Assembly: GCA_903928685.1 (NCBI GenBank)
Contig: CAIYRS010000108.1
Location: 1-64,000, forward strand
Origin: an uncultured Methylococcaceae bacterium
Lineage (GTDB): Bacteria; Pseudomonadota; Gammaproteobacteria; Methylococcales; Methylomonadaceae
Length of the DNA: 64,000 nt
Direction of reading: 5' to 3'
Shown here: positions 48,932 to 57,667 of the stretch, in pieces
Layout: every line of letters starts with the position of its first letter
Position numbering within the stretch: the first letter of the stretch is position 1
The notes under the pieces: model-generated
The model's database searches: none
Told to the model about the DNA's origin: nothing
What the model saw: the letters and a program-made list of their open reading frames with translations, nothing else
Made by a program: the position numbers and the translations under genes

Positions 48932-49723
48932 ATGAAACAACACACTGCCGATATACAAGTAAAACCTGCCAAACGCTTAGAGTGCTTTGTGGCAGAATCA
49001 CAAGAATTAATACAAGAAGCGCAGCGTTTACGATACCGTATTTTTGCCAAGGAAATGGGGGCAAAACTGAAATCTGAAGCCGAAGGCTTAGATTACGATG
49101 AAGTGGATAATTTTTGTGACCACTTGGTGGTTTTCGATAATGTCACTAATAAAATTGTCGGCTATACCCGTTTATTAACTGACCAACAAGCCAAGCAATT
49201 GGGTCGGTTTTATTCCCAAAGTGAATTCAATCTGGATCATGTCTTAACCTTACCAGGACGTTTTTTGGAAATAGGCCGCACCTGTGTTGACCCTGATTTT
49301 CGCGGCAGCGCGGTGTTGACGACTTTATGGTCTGCCTTAGTGGAATATGCTTTAAAAGGCCAATTCAACTATTTATTGGGTTGTGCCAGTATTACCCCAG
49401 GCCCTAGCGGTTTTGCGGTTGACGCGGTTTACCGCAATATCGACAGCAAAAACATCGCACCAGCTTCTTTGCAAGTTACCCCAAGTATGCCTGTACCAGC
49501 ACAATTACGTTGTGACCGTGACGAATCCGGCATTCCGCCATTGTTAAAAGCGTATTTACGTTTTGGCGCTTTGATTTGTGGCGAGCCATGCTGGGATGAA
49601 GATTTCAATTGCATGGATTTATTCGTATTATTGCCGCTGGATCAATTACAACAACGCTACAGCAAGCATTACATGAGAGATTGCAAGGTCAGCAATGAAA
49701 TTAACGCCACTAGTACTTTATAA
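48932..49723 (+). CDS. olsB: L-ornithine N-alpha-acyltransferase OlsB
   Basis: OlsB attaches a 3-hydroxy fatty acid from ACP to ornithine, giving lyso-ornithine lipid at the inner membrane. The 263-residue protein has the GNAT-like OlsB pattern: EAQRLRYRIFAKEMGA, DNFCDHLVVFD, LEIGRTCVDPDFRGSAVLTTLW, LLGCASITPG and GEPCWDEDFNCMDLFVLLP. The ATG at 48932 is preferred (GGAG about 12 bases upstream); an ATG at 48914 would add six residues. It overlaps olsA by 29 bp. The promoter carries the Pho-box array, which fits synthesis of phosphorus-free lipids during phosphate starvation. Confidence 0.88.
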   Translation: MKQHTADIQVKPAKRLECFVAESQELIQEAQRLRYRIFAKEMGAKLKSEAEGLDYDEVDNFCDHLVVFDNVTNKIVGYTRLLTDQQAKQLGRFYSQSEFNLDHVLTLPGRFLEIGRTCVDPDFRGSAVLTTLWSALVEYALKGQFNYLLGCASITPGPSGFAVDAVYRNIDSKNIAPASLQVTPSMPVPAQLRCDRDESGIPPLLKAYLRFGALICGEPCWDEDFNCMDLFVLLPLDQLQQRYSKHYMRDCKVSNEINATSTL

Positions 49724-50477
49724 GCTTGTCCGTGTTGCCCTGTTATTTCTGATTGGCTTGGTGATAGCGGCGATTTTATTCCCGCTAATCAATTTACTGC
49801 TTACTCAAAAAGCCGCCAAGAATACCCGTGACGCGATAAAAAAACATTGGCTGCTTTGGTTTAGTGCCATTATCAAATTGCAAATCAGCCAGCAAGGTGA
49901 ATTGCCAGAGCAAACCGCGTTACTGGTGAGCAATCATGTTTCTTGGCTAGATATTATTGTTATTGGTCGTTATTTGCCTGCCTATTTTGTTGCCAAAAGC
50001 GATATTTTAAATTGGCCTGTCATTGGTTATTTGGCGCGTCAGGCAGGTACTATTTTTATCCGTCGTGGCGATAAAAAACACATTATGGCGACAGCAGAAC
50101 GCATGGTGTGGCTGCTTAAACAAAACAGCAATATTATTGCGTTTCCTGAAGGTACCACCACTTCTGGTGATGAAGTGTTAAATTTCCACGCATCGCTGTT
50201 CCAACCTGCGTTATTGACCAAATCAGCTATCCAGCCAATCGCCATTGAATATCTGGGCGCAGCCAAAACCTTGGCACCGTTTATTGGGGATGATGAGTTT
50301 GTTCCGCATTTGTTGAAAATGCTGACCATGGACAAAATCGAAGTAAAGATTAGCTTTTTGCCGATGATTAATACTGTTGGCAAAACTCGTGTTGCAGTCT
50401 GCAATGAAAGCCGGGCAATGATTGTCGGGCAAGTAATGGGTTTGGAAGCTCCGCTGGTTTCCAACGCTGGCGAATAG
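49695..50477 (+). CDS. olsA: Lyso-ornithine lipid O-acyltransferase OlsA
   Basis: This 260-residue 1-acylglycerol-3-phosphate acyltransferase-family protein has an N-terminal membrane helix (VALLFLIGLVIAAILFPLINLLL), the catalytic NHVSWLD (HX4D) and the substrate motif FPEGTTTSGDEVL. Overlap with olsB marks it as OlsA, which adds the second fatty acid to lyso-ornithine lipid, rather than PlsC. A dual role in phosphatidic acid synthesis cannot be excluded. Confidence 0.85.
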   Translation: MKLTPLVLYKLVRVALLFLIGLVIAAILFPLINLLLTQKAAKNTRDAIKKHWLLWFSAIIKLQISQQGELPEQTALLVSNHVSWLDIIVIGRYLPAYFVAKSDILNWPVIGYLARQAGTIFIRRGDKKHIMATAERMVWLLKQNSNIIAFPEGTTTSGDEVLNFHASLFQPALLTKSAIQPIAIEYLGAAKTLAPFIGDDEFVPHLLKMLTMDKIEVKISFLPMINTVGKTRVAVCNESRAMIVGQVMGLEAPLVSNAGE

Positions 50478-50486
50478 CATAAAGCA

Positions 50487-50503
50487 GCGGGCAGGATGCC
50501 CGC
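50487..50503. other. Short hairpin between convergent olsA and sseA
   Basis: GCGGGC-AGGAT-GCCCGC starts 10 bp after the olsA stop. No T-run follows. A related CAGCGGGCAACGCC sequence lies at the 3' end of sseA, so this may be the end of a dispersed repeat rather than a terminator. Confidence 0.35.
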
Positions 50504-50552
50504 GCTCCTTGGTACTTATCAATACAAATCGAAAAGCTACTTTTCGACCATC

Positions 50553-51395
50553 TTAACAGCGGGCAACGCCGCGATTCGTATCCCGAATCCATTCACTCCA
50601 CGATCCTGCATACAGTTTTGAGCCGTTTAAACCTGCATGTTCCATTGCCAATAAATTGTGGCAGGCGGTAACGCCAGAGCCGCAGTTATGTACCACCTGT
50701 TCAGGGCTGTGATTACCCATCAATTTAATAAATGCTTGCCGTAATTGCTCAGGTGCTAAAAACAGGCCGTTACTCAGGTTTAATTGGAATGGGCGGTTGC
50801 TTGCGCCGGGGATATGTCCGGCGATAGGGTCAATGGGTTCTTGCTGGCCTGCAAAGCGTTCCGGTGTTCTAGCATCAATCAGGCAAACGGATTTTTTAGC
50901 CAAGGCGTTTTCCAATTGCCTTGCCGTTAGCCAATAGCTGTCATTTAAATAAGGCCTAAATACCGTTGCTTGTGGTTTAGGCAATACCGTGGTGATGACA
51001 TAGCCTTGTTGTTGCCAGTGCTGGATGCCGCCATCCAGTACTCCGACCTTATCATGCCCTAAGCAGCGTAGTAACCACCATAACCGCCCAGCAAAAGCCC
51101 CGCCCGCATCATCATACACAATCACTTGGCTGTGGTTGCCCACGCCCCACGCACCGAGTTTTTTTGCTAATACCCGAAAGTCGGGCAGTGGATGTCGTCC
51201 CGTTTGGCTAGTAATGGTTGCTGATAAATCCCTATCCAGATGGGCGTAACGCGCATTTGGCAAATGCCCATGACGGTAGTTGGCTTCTCCGATTGCCGTA
51301 TCGGCTAAAGAAAATCGGCAATCAATAATCACATAATCGGGATTAGCCAGTTGTTGCTGTAGGGCGCTTGCAGAAATTAAAGTAGTGTAGTGCAT
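50553..51395 (-). CDS. sseA: Sulfurtransferase (thiosulfate/3-mercaptopyruvate type)
   Basis: This 280-residue tandem-rhodanese protein has an inactive N-terminal domain and a C-terminal domain carrying the active Cys near 236 in HNCGSGVTACHN; the CGSGVTA loop is of the mercaptopyruvate type. CLIDARTPERFAG and GHIPGASNRPF are conserved rhodanese boxes. A longer frame reaches 51476, but the ATG at 51395 gives MHYTTLISASAL, the normal domain start. It overlaps the end of the quinone oxidoreductase gene by 19 bp. Confidence 0.88.
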   Translation of the reverse strand: MHYTTLISASALQQQLANPDYVIIDCRFSLADTAIGEANYRHGHLPNARYAHLDRDLSATITSQTGRHPLPDFRVLAKKLGAWGVGNHSQVIVYDDAGGAFAGRLWWLLRCLGHDKVGVLDGGIQHWQQQGYVITTVLPKPQATVFRPYLNDSYWLTARQLENALAKKSVCLIDARTPERFAGQQEPIDPIAGHIPGASNRPFQLNLSNGLFLAPEQLRQAFIKLMGNHSPEQVVHNCGSGVTACHNLLAMEHAGLNGSKLYAGSWSEWIRDTNRGVARC

Positions 51396-52363
51396 GGGCT
51401 TACCTGTAAGATGATTTTGCCAAGGTGTTGGTTGCTTTCCATTAACGCGTGGGCTTTTGCCGCCTCTGTTAAGCAAAAAACTTGGTGGGTAACGGGTTTT
51501 ATCTGGCCTGATACCAGCAAAGGCCAGACATGGTTGAGCAGATTTTTGGCTATTGCCGCTTTAAAACCATCATCCCTGGCGCGTAATGTTGAGCCTGTAA
51601 TGGTTAGCCGCTTAAGCATAATCGGCAGCAGGTTAATTTCCGATTTTATGCCATTTTGCAGGGCGATTTGTAGTAATCTGCCGTCAACAGCCAAGCAATT
51701 TAGGTTGCGTGGCAAGTAATCGCCGCCAATTATATCGAGAATAACGTCAACGCCACGCTCGTTAGTTAACTGTTTGATGGCGGTTACAAAGTCTTGTTGC
51801 TGATAATTGATGGCGGCATCCGCGCCTAATTGCCGACAAAAATCGCATTTGTCATCCGAACCCGCTGTGACCATAACTTTAGCGTTAAAGGCTTTAGCCA
51901 ATTGGATTGCCGCTGTGCCTATGCCGCTGCTGCCACCATGGACGAATAAAGTTTCATTTGCCGAGAGCTTGCCGCGATCAAAAACATTGCTCCAGACGGT
52001 AAAAAAAGTTTCTGGCAAGCCCGCCGCATCGAGTAATGACAGGTTTTCGGGTACAGGCAGGCATAATGCCGCTGATGCTGTGCAATAGTCCGCGTAGCCG
52101 CCGCCAGTCACCAACGCGCAGACGGCATCGCCAACCTTAATATTGGTGACATCTTTCCCGACAGCGGCAATAAAGCCAGCCACTTCCAAGCCCGGAATGT
52201 CAGATGCGCCGACAGGTGGCGGATAAAGCCCAAGGCGCTGCATCACATCGGGACGGTTAACACCTGCGGCAACCACTTTAATAAGCACTTCATGGGCTAA
52301 TGGCGTAGGCATATCGCGTTCGCCAATTTGCAAGGATTTATCGATTATTTCGATGACACGCAT
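51377..52363 (-). CDS. PIG3-family NAD(P)H quinone oxidoreductase
   Basis: This 328-residue zinc-independent medium-chain dehydrogenase/reductase has an N-terminal GroES-like domain (VLIKVVAAGVNRPDVMQRLGLYPPP, IPGLEVAGFI). Its NADPH site is FVHGGSSGIGTAAIQLAKA. The RPDVMQR-G-YPPPPG signature places it in the PIG3/TIGR02824 group, which reduces quinones by one or two electrons. It is the first gene of a pair with sseA; the stop lies inside the sseA start region. Confidence 0.9.
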   Translation of the reverse strand: MRVIEIIDKSLQIGERDMPTPLAHEVLIKVVAAGVNRPDVMQRLGLYPPPVGASDIPGLEVAGFIAAVGKDVTNIKVGDAVCALVTGGGYADYCTASAALCLPVPENLSLLDAAGLPETFFTVWSNVFDRGKLSANETLFVHGGSSGIGTAAIQLAKAFNAKVMVTAGSDDKCDFCRQLGADAAINYQQQDFVTAIKQLTNERGVDVILDIIGGDYLPRNLNCLAVDGRLLQIALQNGIKSEINLLPIMLKRLTITGSTLRARDDGFKAAIAKNLLNHVWPLLVSGQIKPVTHQVFCLTEAAKAHALMESNQHLGKIILQVSPCTTLL

Positions 52364-52574
52364 GGTAAAGCCTATAAATGCAGATAAAGTTTTGTTAATT
52401 GCCGGGAATGGCTATTATGTAAAAATACCGTGAATTCCAGCAAAAAAGCCAAAAGATTGAAAAATTTTGAGGTAGATTGCTTTTGAAAAATCCCATTGTA
52501 TTAATTCTTGTTGTAATGAAGTGGTAATAAACGCTTTGTTACTATATCGCCACTATCCATAGCCTATAAATTGT

Positions 52575-53267
52575 ATGTCAAGACTGAATATTCTTGTTGT
52601 TGAAGATGAAGATGCTATCCGTGGCATGTTAGTGATGGTGCTAGAGCAAGCTGGCTTTAAGTCAATTGCGGTCGCTGATGCGGAAGATGCCCAAAAAGCA
52701 TTGGATGATGTGTTTCCAGACATGATTGTGTTGGACTGGATGTTGCCCGGCGTTAGCGGTGTTGAATGGGCACGTCGCCTAAAAAAAGAACCGATGTACC
52801 GGGATTTGCCGATTATTTTGCTGACCGCACGCGGTGAAGAAGAAGACAAAGTACGCGGCTTAGAAATTGGTGCGGATGATTACATCACCAAACCGTTTTC
52901 CCCCAAAGAATTGGTGGCGCGTATCCGTGCCGTGCTCAGGCGCAGCGGCAAAATACAAGGCATGGCGCAAATCACCTTGGGTGACTTGGTGTTGGACACT
53001 GAGCAGCACCGCTTGAGTATTGGCGACAAACAACTGGAAGTCAGCCCGACTGAATTCCGCTTGATGCAGTTTTTTATGACCCATCCGGATAAAGTCTACA
53101 GCCGCACCCAGTTGTTGGATCAGGTTTGGGGGCGTAGCGTTTATATTGAAGAACGTACTATCGACGTGCATATCCGTCGTTTACGGAAAATTCTGGGCGA
53201 ATATGGTCGTGAAGATTTGGTGCAAACTGTGCGCGGCTTTGGTTACCGATTCTCGTTAACGGATTAA
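52575..53267 (+). CDS. phoB: Phosphate regulon response regulator PhoB
   Basis: This 230-residue OmpR-family transcription factor has a receiver domain with acidic pocket VVEDEDAI, phospho-acceptor Asp in IVLDWMLPG and KPFSPKELVARI. The C-terminal winged helix contains SPTEFRLMQFFMTHPDKVYSRTQLLDQVWG and RTIDVHIRRLRKIL. The PhoB-type recognition helix and the downstream phoR make the assignment secure. It activates genes with Pho boxes such as olsB. No pst-phoU genes are in the window. Confidence 0.95.
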   Translation: MSRLNILVVEDEDAIRGMLVMVLEQAGFKSIAVADAEDAQKALDDVFPDMIVLDWMLPGVSGVEWARRLKKEPMYRDLPIILLTARGEEEDKVRGLEIGADDYITKPFSPKELVARIRAVLRRSGKIQGMAQITLGDLVLDTEQHRLSIGDKQLEVSPTEFRLMQFFMTHPDKVYSRTQLLDQVWGRSVYIEERTIDVHIRRLRKILGEYGREDLVQTVRGFGYRFSLTD

Positions 53268-53270
53268 TTG

Positions 53271-54551
53271 ATGCACATTTGGCGTAAAGAAATCCGCATA
53301 GCATTAATTGGCTTTTGGGTAGTTGCGGTTGTCGGTTTGAGTACCGGGTATTTTTGGCCGTTTTTGCTGGTGTTTAGCTGGTATTTGCTGCTTAGGCAAA
53401 CATTGCAAATCAACCGTTTTGAAAAATGGCTTAGGGATGGTGCTAAGGGCCAACATCCTAAGGCTAGCGGTATTTGGCAGGAAATTTATTTCCATTTATA
53501 TCAACAAAAAAAAACCGACAAACGCCGGAAGAAAAAATTACGCAAATTGATTGAGCAGTTCCGGCTGTCAACAGAAGCCTTGCCCGATGCTGCCGTGGTC
53601 TTAAATAACAGCGACGAAATTGAATGGGCCAACAAAGCCGCCCGGCAGGTCTTGGGCTTACAACAAAACGATAACGGTCAGCGTATCCCTAACCTAATCC
53701 GTTATCCAGATTTCATCACTTACCTCAAATCAGGCAATTACAGTCAATCGGTAGTCATTCCTTCCCCGCTCAACCACCGCGTTATCTTAGAAGTGCGGAT
53801 TATTCCCTACGGTGGCAATCTACGTTTATTGTTGGCGCAAGACGTTACCCAGCTAAAGAAAATGGAAACCATGCGTAAGGATTTTGTCGCCAATGTCTCG
53901 CATGAACTTAGAACGCCATTGACGGTACTCAAAGGCTATTTGGAAACTATGCAAGACCTCGATGACGGCAATTCGCCTTTATTGACGACTTCTTTTAGGG
54001 AAATGCAAAGCCAAACCGAACGTATGCAGCATTTGGTGGACGATTTGCTGTTGTTGGCGCGTTTGGAAACGCAACGTAAAAAGCCGCAGTGCATTAATGT
54101 GCCCAGCTTGTTAAGCCAGATTTGCAAAGAAGGCGATGTTTTAGAAAGCGCCACTAGGCGTATTGAATTGACACTGGAATCCTCGGCTTACATCTATGGT
54201 GAAGAGCAAGATTTACGCAGTGCTTTCAGTAATTTACTGAGCAACGCCCTGAAATATTCCCCAGACGATGCCTTAGTAAAAGTGCGTTGGTATCAAACCA
54301 GCAATGAGTTGGTATTAGCGGTTGAAGATTTTGGCGAAGGCATTGCCGCTGTCGACATTCCCCGAATTACTGAACGGTTTTATCGGGTTGAGCATAAACG
54401 CCGCAAAAAAGTCGCTGGTACGGGTCTAGGTTTGGCGATCGTAAAACATGTCTTGGTACGCCATGACGCTACTTTGGAAGTAGTGAGTGAATTAGGTAAG
54501 GGCAGTTGTTTCCGCTGCCATTTTCCTATCCGTAGGTTGTGTACTATTTGA
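53271..54551 (+). CDS. phoR: Phosphate regulon sensor histidine kinase PhoR
   Basis: This 426-residue inner-membrane sensor has two adjacent hydrophobic segments (residues ~10-40). A PhoR-type linker and PAS domain follow (ALPDAAVVLNNSDEIEWANKAA), then HisKA with the H box VANVSHELRTPLTVLKGY and an ATPase domain with NALKYSP, DFGEGI and GTGLGLAIV. The ATG at 53271 follows the phoB stop by three bases; a TTG directly after the stop is less likely. It phosphorylates PhoB under phosphate limitation. Confidence 0.95.
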   Translation: MHIWRKEIRIALIGFWVVAVVGLSTGYFWPFLLVFSWYLLLRQTLQINRFEKWLRDGAKGQHPKASGIWQEIYFHLYQQKKTDKRRKKKLRKLIEQFRLSTEALPDAAVVLNNSDEIEWANKAARQVLGLQQNDNGQRIPNLIRYPDFITYLKSGNYSQSVVIPSPLNHRVILEVRIIPYGGNLRLLLAQDVTQLKKMETMRKDFVANVSHELRTPLTVLKGYLETMQDLDDGNSPLLTTSFREMQSQTERMQHLVDDLLLLARLETQRKKPQCINVPSLLSQICKEGDVLESATRRIELTLESSAYIYGEEQDLRSAFSNLLSNALKYSPDDALVKVRWYQTSNELVLAVEDFGEGIAAVDIPRITERFYRVEHKRRKKVAGTGLGLAIVKHVLVRHDATLEVVSELGKGSCFRCHFPIRRLCTI

Positions 54552-54653
54552 TGAAGGGGTCGCTGTAGCGAATCTTATAGCATTACCGGATGAATTCGCT
54601 TGCGTGCACTGCCTTAGGTTAATAAATAAAATCAAGAGATTAAGTTTTAATAT

Positions 54654-54730
54654 GTAGGATGGGCTGACGATAGGAAGCCCATCAAAGTCGGTAACCCCAT
54701 GATGGGCTTCCTATCGTCAGCCCATCCTAC
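54654..54730. repeat. REP palindrome, family D, copy 3
   Basis: GTAGGATGGGCTGACGATAG is exactly mirrored at the right end around AAGTCGGTAACCC. The arms are identical to those of copy 1 beside the RAYT gene 18 kb away. It lies 103 bp after phoR. Confidence 0.92.
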
Positions 54731-54800
54731 GTTTAGTTGTTGTAATATTTAATGCAACACATTGATTTTAAATTATTAATATTTTAAGACGGTATCTACA

Positions 54801-54840
54801 AAAAAGCCCGCCAGTTTTTGCAAACTGGCGGGCTTTTTTA
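54801..54840. terminator. Bidirectional terminator between phoR and dsbA
   Basis: The perfect 13-bp stem AGCCCGCCAGTTT / AAACTGGCGGGCT (54805-54817, 54822-54834) has a four-base loop, with A5 before and T6 after. It can serve both convergent genes. Confidence 0.92.
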
Positions 54841-54858
54841 TTAACGCGGTGTTACAGA

Positions 54859-55485
54859 TTAATTCGCTTTAGGCGCAGATTCTTGTTTGATGAGCTGGTT
54901 CATCACTTCAATCATCTTTTTATGCGTGCCAGCTAATGGGCCGCTGGTGACATATTTGCCATTAATGATGACGGCAGGAACGCCAGTTATGCCGTAACGT
55001 CCGGCGATAATTGGCGCTTGGCGCATTTTGGCATCAACAGCAAAGGAATTGAAGGCTTCTTTAAATTGCGCTTTATCAACACCGTGGGCAGCAAAAAAGT
55101 CGCTCAACTCTTCTTCAGATTCCAATTTTTGTTTTTTGTTTTGGATAGCATCAAACAAATCACCGTGGACTTTCTCAACCACACCTAAGGTTTCAGCAAC
55201 AAAATAAGCTTTTGCATGTTTGCCCCAAGTGTCATTAAACACCGCAGGTTGGCGGATAAATTCCACATTTTTGGGAGCAGTTTTTAACCACGCCGCCAAT
55301 TCAGGTTCAAACGCGAAGCAATGCGGGCAGCCGTACCAAAAAAACTCAATCACTTCGACTTTTTCTGGATGTTGGGTGGGTTGTGCTGAGGACAGGGCTT
55401 CATAGCCTGGGCCTTCGGCAATCGCAAAGCTTGACCAAGCAACAACAGCCGCTAACAACATAGCTTGGGTGAGGTTTTTAAACAT
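54859..55485 (-). CDS. dsbA: Periplasmic disulfide oxidoreductase DsbA
   Basis: DsbA introduces disulfide bonds into exported proteins. The 208-residue protein has a signal peptide (MFKNLTQAMLLAAVVAWSSFAIA), the active site FFWYGCPHCFAFEP and the cis-Pro loop ITGVPAVIINGKY. The ATG at 55485 gives the expected signal start; a longer frame to 55512 is not needed. It lies in the conserved engB-cytochrome c4-dsbA neighbourhood, as in Pseudomonas. Confidence 0.94.
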   Translation of the reverse strand: MFKNLTQAMLLAAVVAWSSFAIAEGPGYEALSSAQPTQHPEKVEVIEFFWYGCPHCFAFEPELAAWLKTAPKNVEFIRQPAVFNDTWGKHAKAYFVAETLGVVEKVHGDLFDAIQNKKQKLESEEELSDFFAAHGVDKAQFKEAFNSFAVDAKMRQAPIIAGRYGITGVPAVIINGKYVTSGPLAGTHKKMIEVMNQLIKQESAPKAN

Positions 55486-55570
55486 GAGTGCAAGTCTCCA
55501 GGGAATATTCAAGGGTTATCATAAAATTCAGAGTGGCAGATACGCAAAACGTATCAGCCACAGAATTTGC

Positions 55571-56242
55571 TTAGTGCATTACCGAGATGCGGTAAGCGAC
55601 GGCTTTGATTTCTTCGGCAGTCATCTTTTTGGCAATCATGTGCATCATATTGTCTGGGGTATTACCGCGAACACCGGTTTTGAAATCGGTGAGGGCTTTA
55701 ATCAGATAATCCGCATGTTGCGATTTTAAAGACGGGAAAGCGGCGGGTTTGTTCCCTTCTGCTGTTGGGCCGTGGCAAGCGATACAGGCAGAAACTTCCC
55801 TAGGTAAGTCACCATTGCGGTACAAATCGCCACCTTGGGCTATAAGTTCTTGAACGTCTTTGCCTTTAGTCGCTGCTGCTTGGTCATCTTCATCGTCATC
55901 ATCGTCCGCTACAGGCAGGCTGTTGGCGGAAATTTTTTGCGCGGCGTAATAAGCAGAAATATCAGCAATATCGTGTTCAGACAAGCCCATTGCCAAAGCA
56001 GACATCATCGGGTCTTTACGTTCCCCGGATTTAAAAGCCAATAATTGTTTGGATAAATACGAAGCGTGTTGCTGCGCGAGTTTAGGAAAATTTGCCACCA
56101 AACTATTGCCGTGGTCACCGTGACAACTGACACAAGCACCAGCCTTGTCTTTTCCTGCCTCAATATCAGCTTCTGCGTGTAAAATAGGCGAAGTACTGGC
56201 AATAGCCAGGGCCAATGTAAGTACCAGCGACGTTTGTTTCAT
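55571..56242 (-). CDS. Diheme cytochrome c4 with acidic linker
   Basis: This 223-residue periplasmic cytochrome has a signal peptide (MKQTSLVLTLALAIASTSPILHAEA) and two class I heme domains with CVSCH at 37-41 and CIACH near 152-156. Distal methionines are in DPMMSALAMGLS and NMMHMIAKKM. Cytochrome c4 shuttles electrons to terminal oxidases. An unusual run of aspartate and glutamate (ADDDDDEDD, near 107-115) lies in the linker, where typical c4 proteins have a short neutral connection. Confidence 0.92.
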   Translation of the reverse strand: MKQTSLVLTLALAIASTSPILHAEADIEAGKDKAGACVSCHGDHGNSLVANFPKLAQQHASYLSKQLLAFKSGERKDPMMSALAMGLSEHDIADISAYYAAQKISANSLPVADDDDDEDDQAAATKGKDVQELIAQGGDLYRNGDLPREVSACIACHGPTAEGNKPAAFPSLKSQHADYLIKALTDFKTGVRGNTPDNMMHMIAKKMTAEEIKAVAYRISVMH

Positions 56243-56343
56243 CAGGTTGTCCTCATAATGTTGTTTTTATAGCCCGCATTCAAAGCAGCAGGTGGCTTGC
56301 ATCTTCAAATTCTACCTTAATTGGTACGCTTAAGCGAGGCAAC

Positions 56344-56982
56344 ATGAACCGGATTTACCAGCAAGCAACATTTCTTAATAGCTCACCGCACTTACGCAAT
56401 ACCCCCGCAGACGAAGGCCGGGAGATTGCTTTTGCAGGCCGCTCCAATGCCGGCAAATCCAGCGCCATCAATTCTTTGACTAACCAAAACAGTTTGGCGC
56501 GGATTAGTAAAACCCCCGGACGCACACAAATGTTGAACTTTTTTGCCATCAACGCCGAATGGCGGTTTGTGGATTTGCCTGGTTACGGCTATGCCAAAGT
56601 GCCGCCGGAAGTTAAAAAACAATGGCATGAATTAATGGAAACCTATTTATGCCAACGTAAATCCCTGTGCGCGATTGTCTTGGTTATGGATGTGCGTTTA
56701 CCGTTGACCGAATTTGATTTACAGATGGTGGAATGGTGCGAGCATTCTGGATTGCCTTTGCATATTTTGCTCACCAAAGCCGATAAATTGACTTATGGCG
56801 CCGCCAAAAACACCTTGCTAAAAGTGCAGCGCGAATTAAGCCGGATTACCGTGCCCTTATCAGTGCAATTGTTTTCATCGCTGAAAAAGACTGGTATAGA
56901 TGAATTACATGCCGTGTTGGATGAGTTATTTACCGCCACTTGGCAGCTTGAGTTAGAAGACAGTGATGTGGTTGATGAGTAA
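56344..56982 (+). CDS. engB: Ribosome biogenesis GTPase EngB (YsxC/YihA)
   Basis: This essential GTPase acts in 50S subunit assembly. The 212-residue protein has G1 FAGRSNAGKSS, G2 KTPGRTQ, G3 DLPGYGYAKV, G4 TKAD and G5 SSLKK in the normal order. Divergent from cytochrome c4 across ~100 bp; a MITE-like repeat follows it. Confidence 0.96.
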   Translation: MNRIYQQATFLNSSPHLRNTPADEGREIAFAGRSNAGKSSAINSLTNQNSLARISKTPGRTQMLNFFAINAEWRFVDLPGYGYAKVPPEVKKQWHELMETYLCQRKSLCAIVLVMDVRLPLTEFDLQMVEWCEHSGLPLHILLTKADKLTYGAAKNTLLKVQRELSRITVPLSVQLFSSLKKTGIDELHAVLDELFTATWQLELEDSDVVDE

Positions 56983-56995
56983 TTGAATTTTTATT

Positions 56996-57127
56996 TTGTC
57001 CACGAAAAACACGAAAAAGCACGAACGTAACGTAGTGAAACTGGGCTTAACTTACTTTGGGGTTCAGTCCATTTTGGGCATTATAACGACGATATTTTTC
57101 GTGCCTTTTCGTGTTTTTCGTGGACAA
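56996..57127. mobile_element. MITE-like element, family A, copy 3
   Basis: The arms TTGTCCACGAAAAACACGAA (left) and TTTCGTGTTTTTCGTGGACAA (right) match those of copies 1 and 2. At 132 bp it has no coding capacity. It sits between engB and a hypothetical gene. Confidence 0.85.
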
Positions 57128-57157
57128 ATGCAATAAACAACAGCCGATTCAATCAGC

Positions 57158-57544
57158 ATGAAAGATAACAAAGTACAAATAAGCGAATGTGCGCCGCTGG
57201 TGCCGTTAAGCAATAAACTCAGGCAACTGGCACAAAAGCCTGCACTAGAGCCGCCGACAAAGCCGCAACCAGTAAAGCCAACTCCGCCAATGGCAAACAA
57301 CGTCCAGCAAGCACTGATGCAGGTACAGCAAACCTTTGATCTTAAAGTGCAGCAGCTGCTCAGCCAATTTCCTGAAGCCAAAAAACACACGCTGTTTAAA
57401 TTGCGTTTTGGCACGCTTGAAGCGTTAAAGGCCATGCCGATTGCTTTGGCGTTTAAAAAACTCGGCATTGCCGAAACCCCTGCTTTGCGGGTGTTACAAG
57501 GACTGAATTATCATGGCGAAACCGTGGCGAATAAGGCCACTTGA
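57158..57544 (+). CDS. Hypothetical protein, 128 residues
   Basis: This protein is not recognised. The N-terminal third is Pro/Lys-rich (QKPALEPPTKPQPVKPTPP). The rest is probably helical (NNVQQALMQVQQTFDLKVQQLL, TLFKLRFGTLEALKAMPIALAFKKLGI). There is no signal peptide or membrane segment. It starts 31 bp after a family A repeat and is followed, 123 bp later, by pabB on the same strand. The regular codon pattern and amphipathic helices favour a real gene. Confidence 0.55.
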   Translation: MKDNKVQISECAPLVPLSNKLRQLAQKPALEPPTKPQPVKPTPPMANNVQQALMQVQQTFDLKVQQLLSQFPEAKKHTLFKLRFGTLEALKAMPIALAFKKLGIAETPALRVLQGLNYHGETVANKAT

Positions 57545-57667
57545 GTCGCCGCCAGTGATTTTGGAAATGATGTTACAATTGCCCACAGATCAACAGGCGC
57601 AAACACCTGCCAACTTTCTGGTTTGCTGATTACAACAAACCTATTCGCCCATCCAACGCCCTTATCA

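Noticed and set aside
57158-57544. ProQ/FinO-like RNA chaperone
   Set aside because: The Lys/Pro-rich part and small size suggested it, but the conserved FinO core motifs are not visible. It is left as hypothetical.
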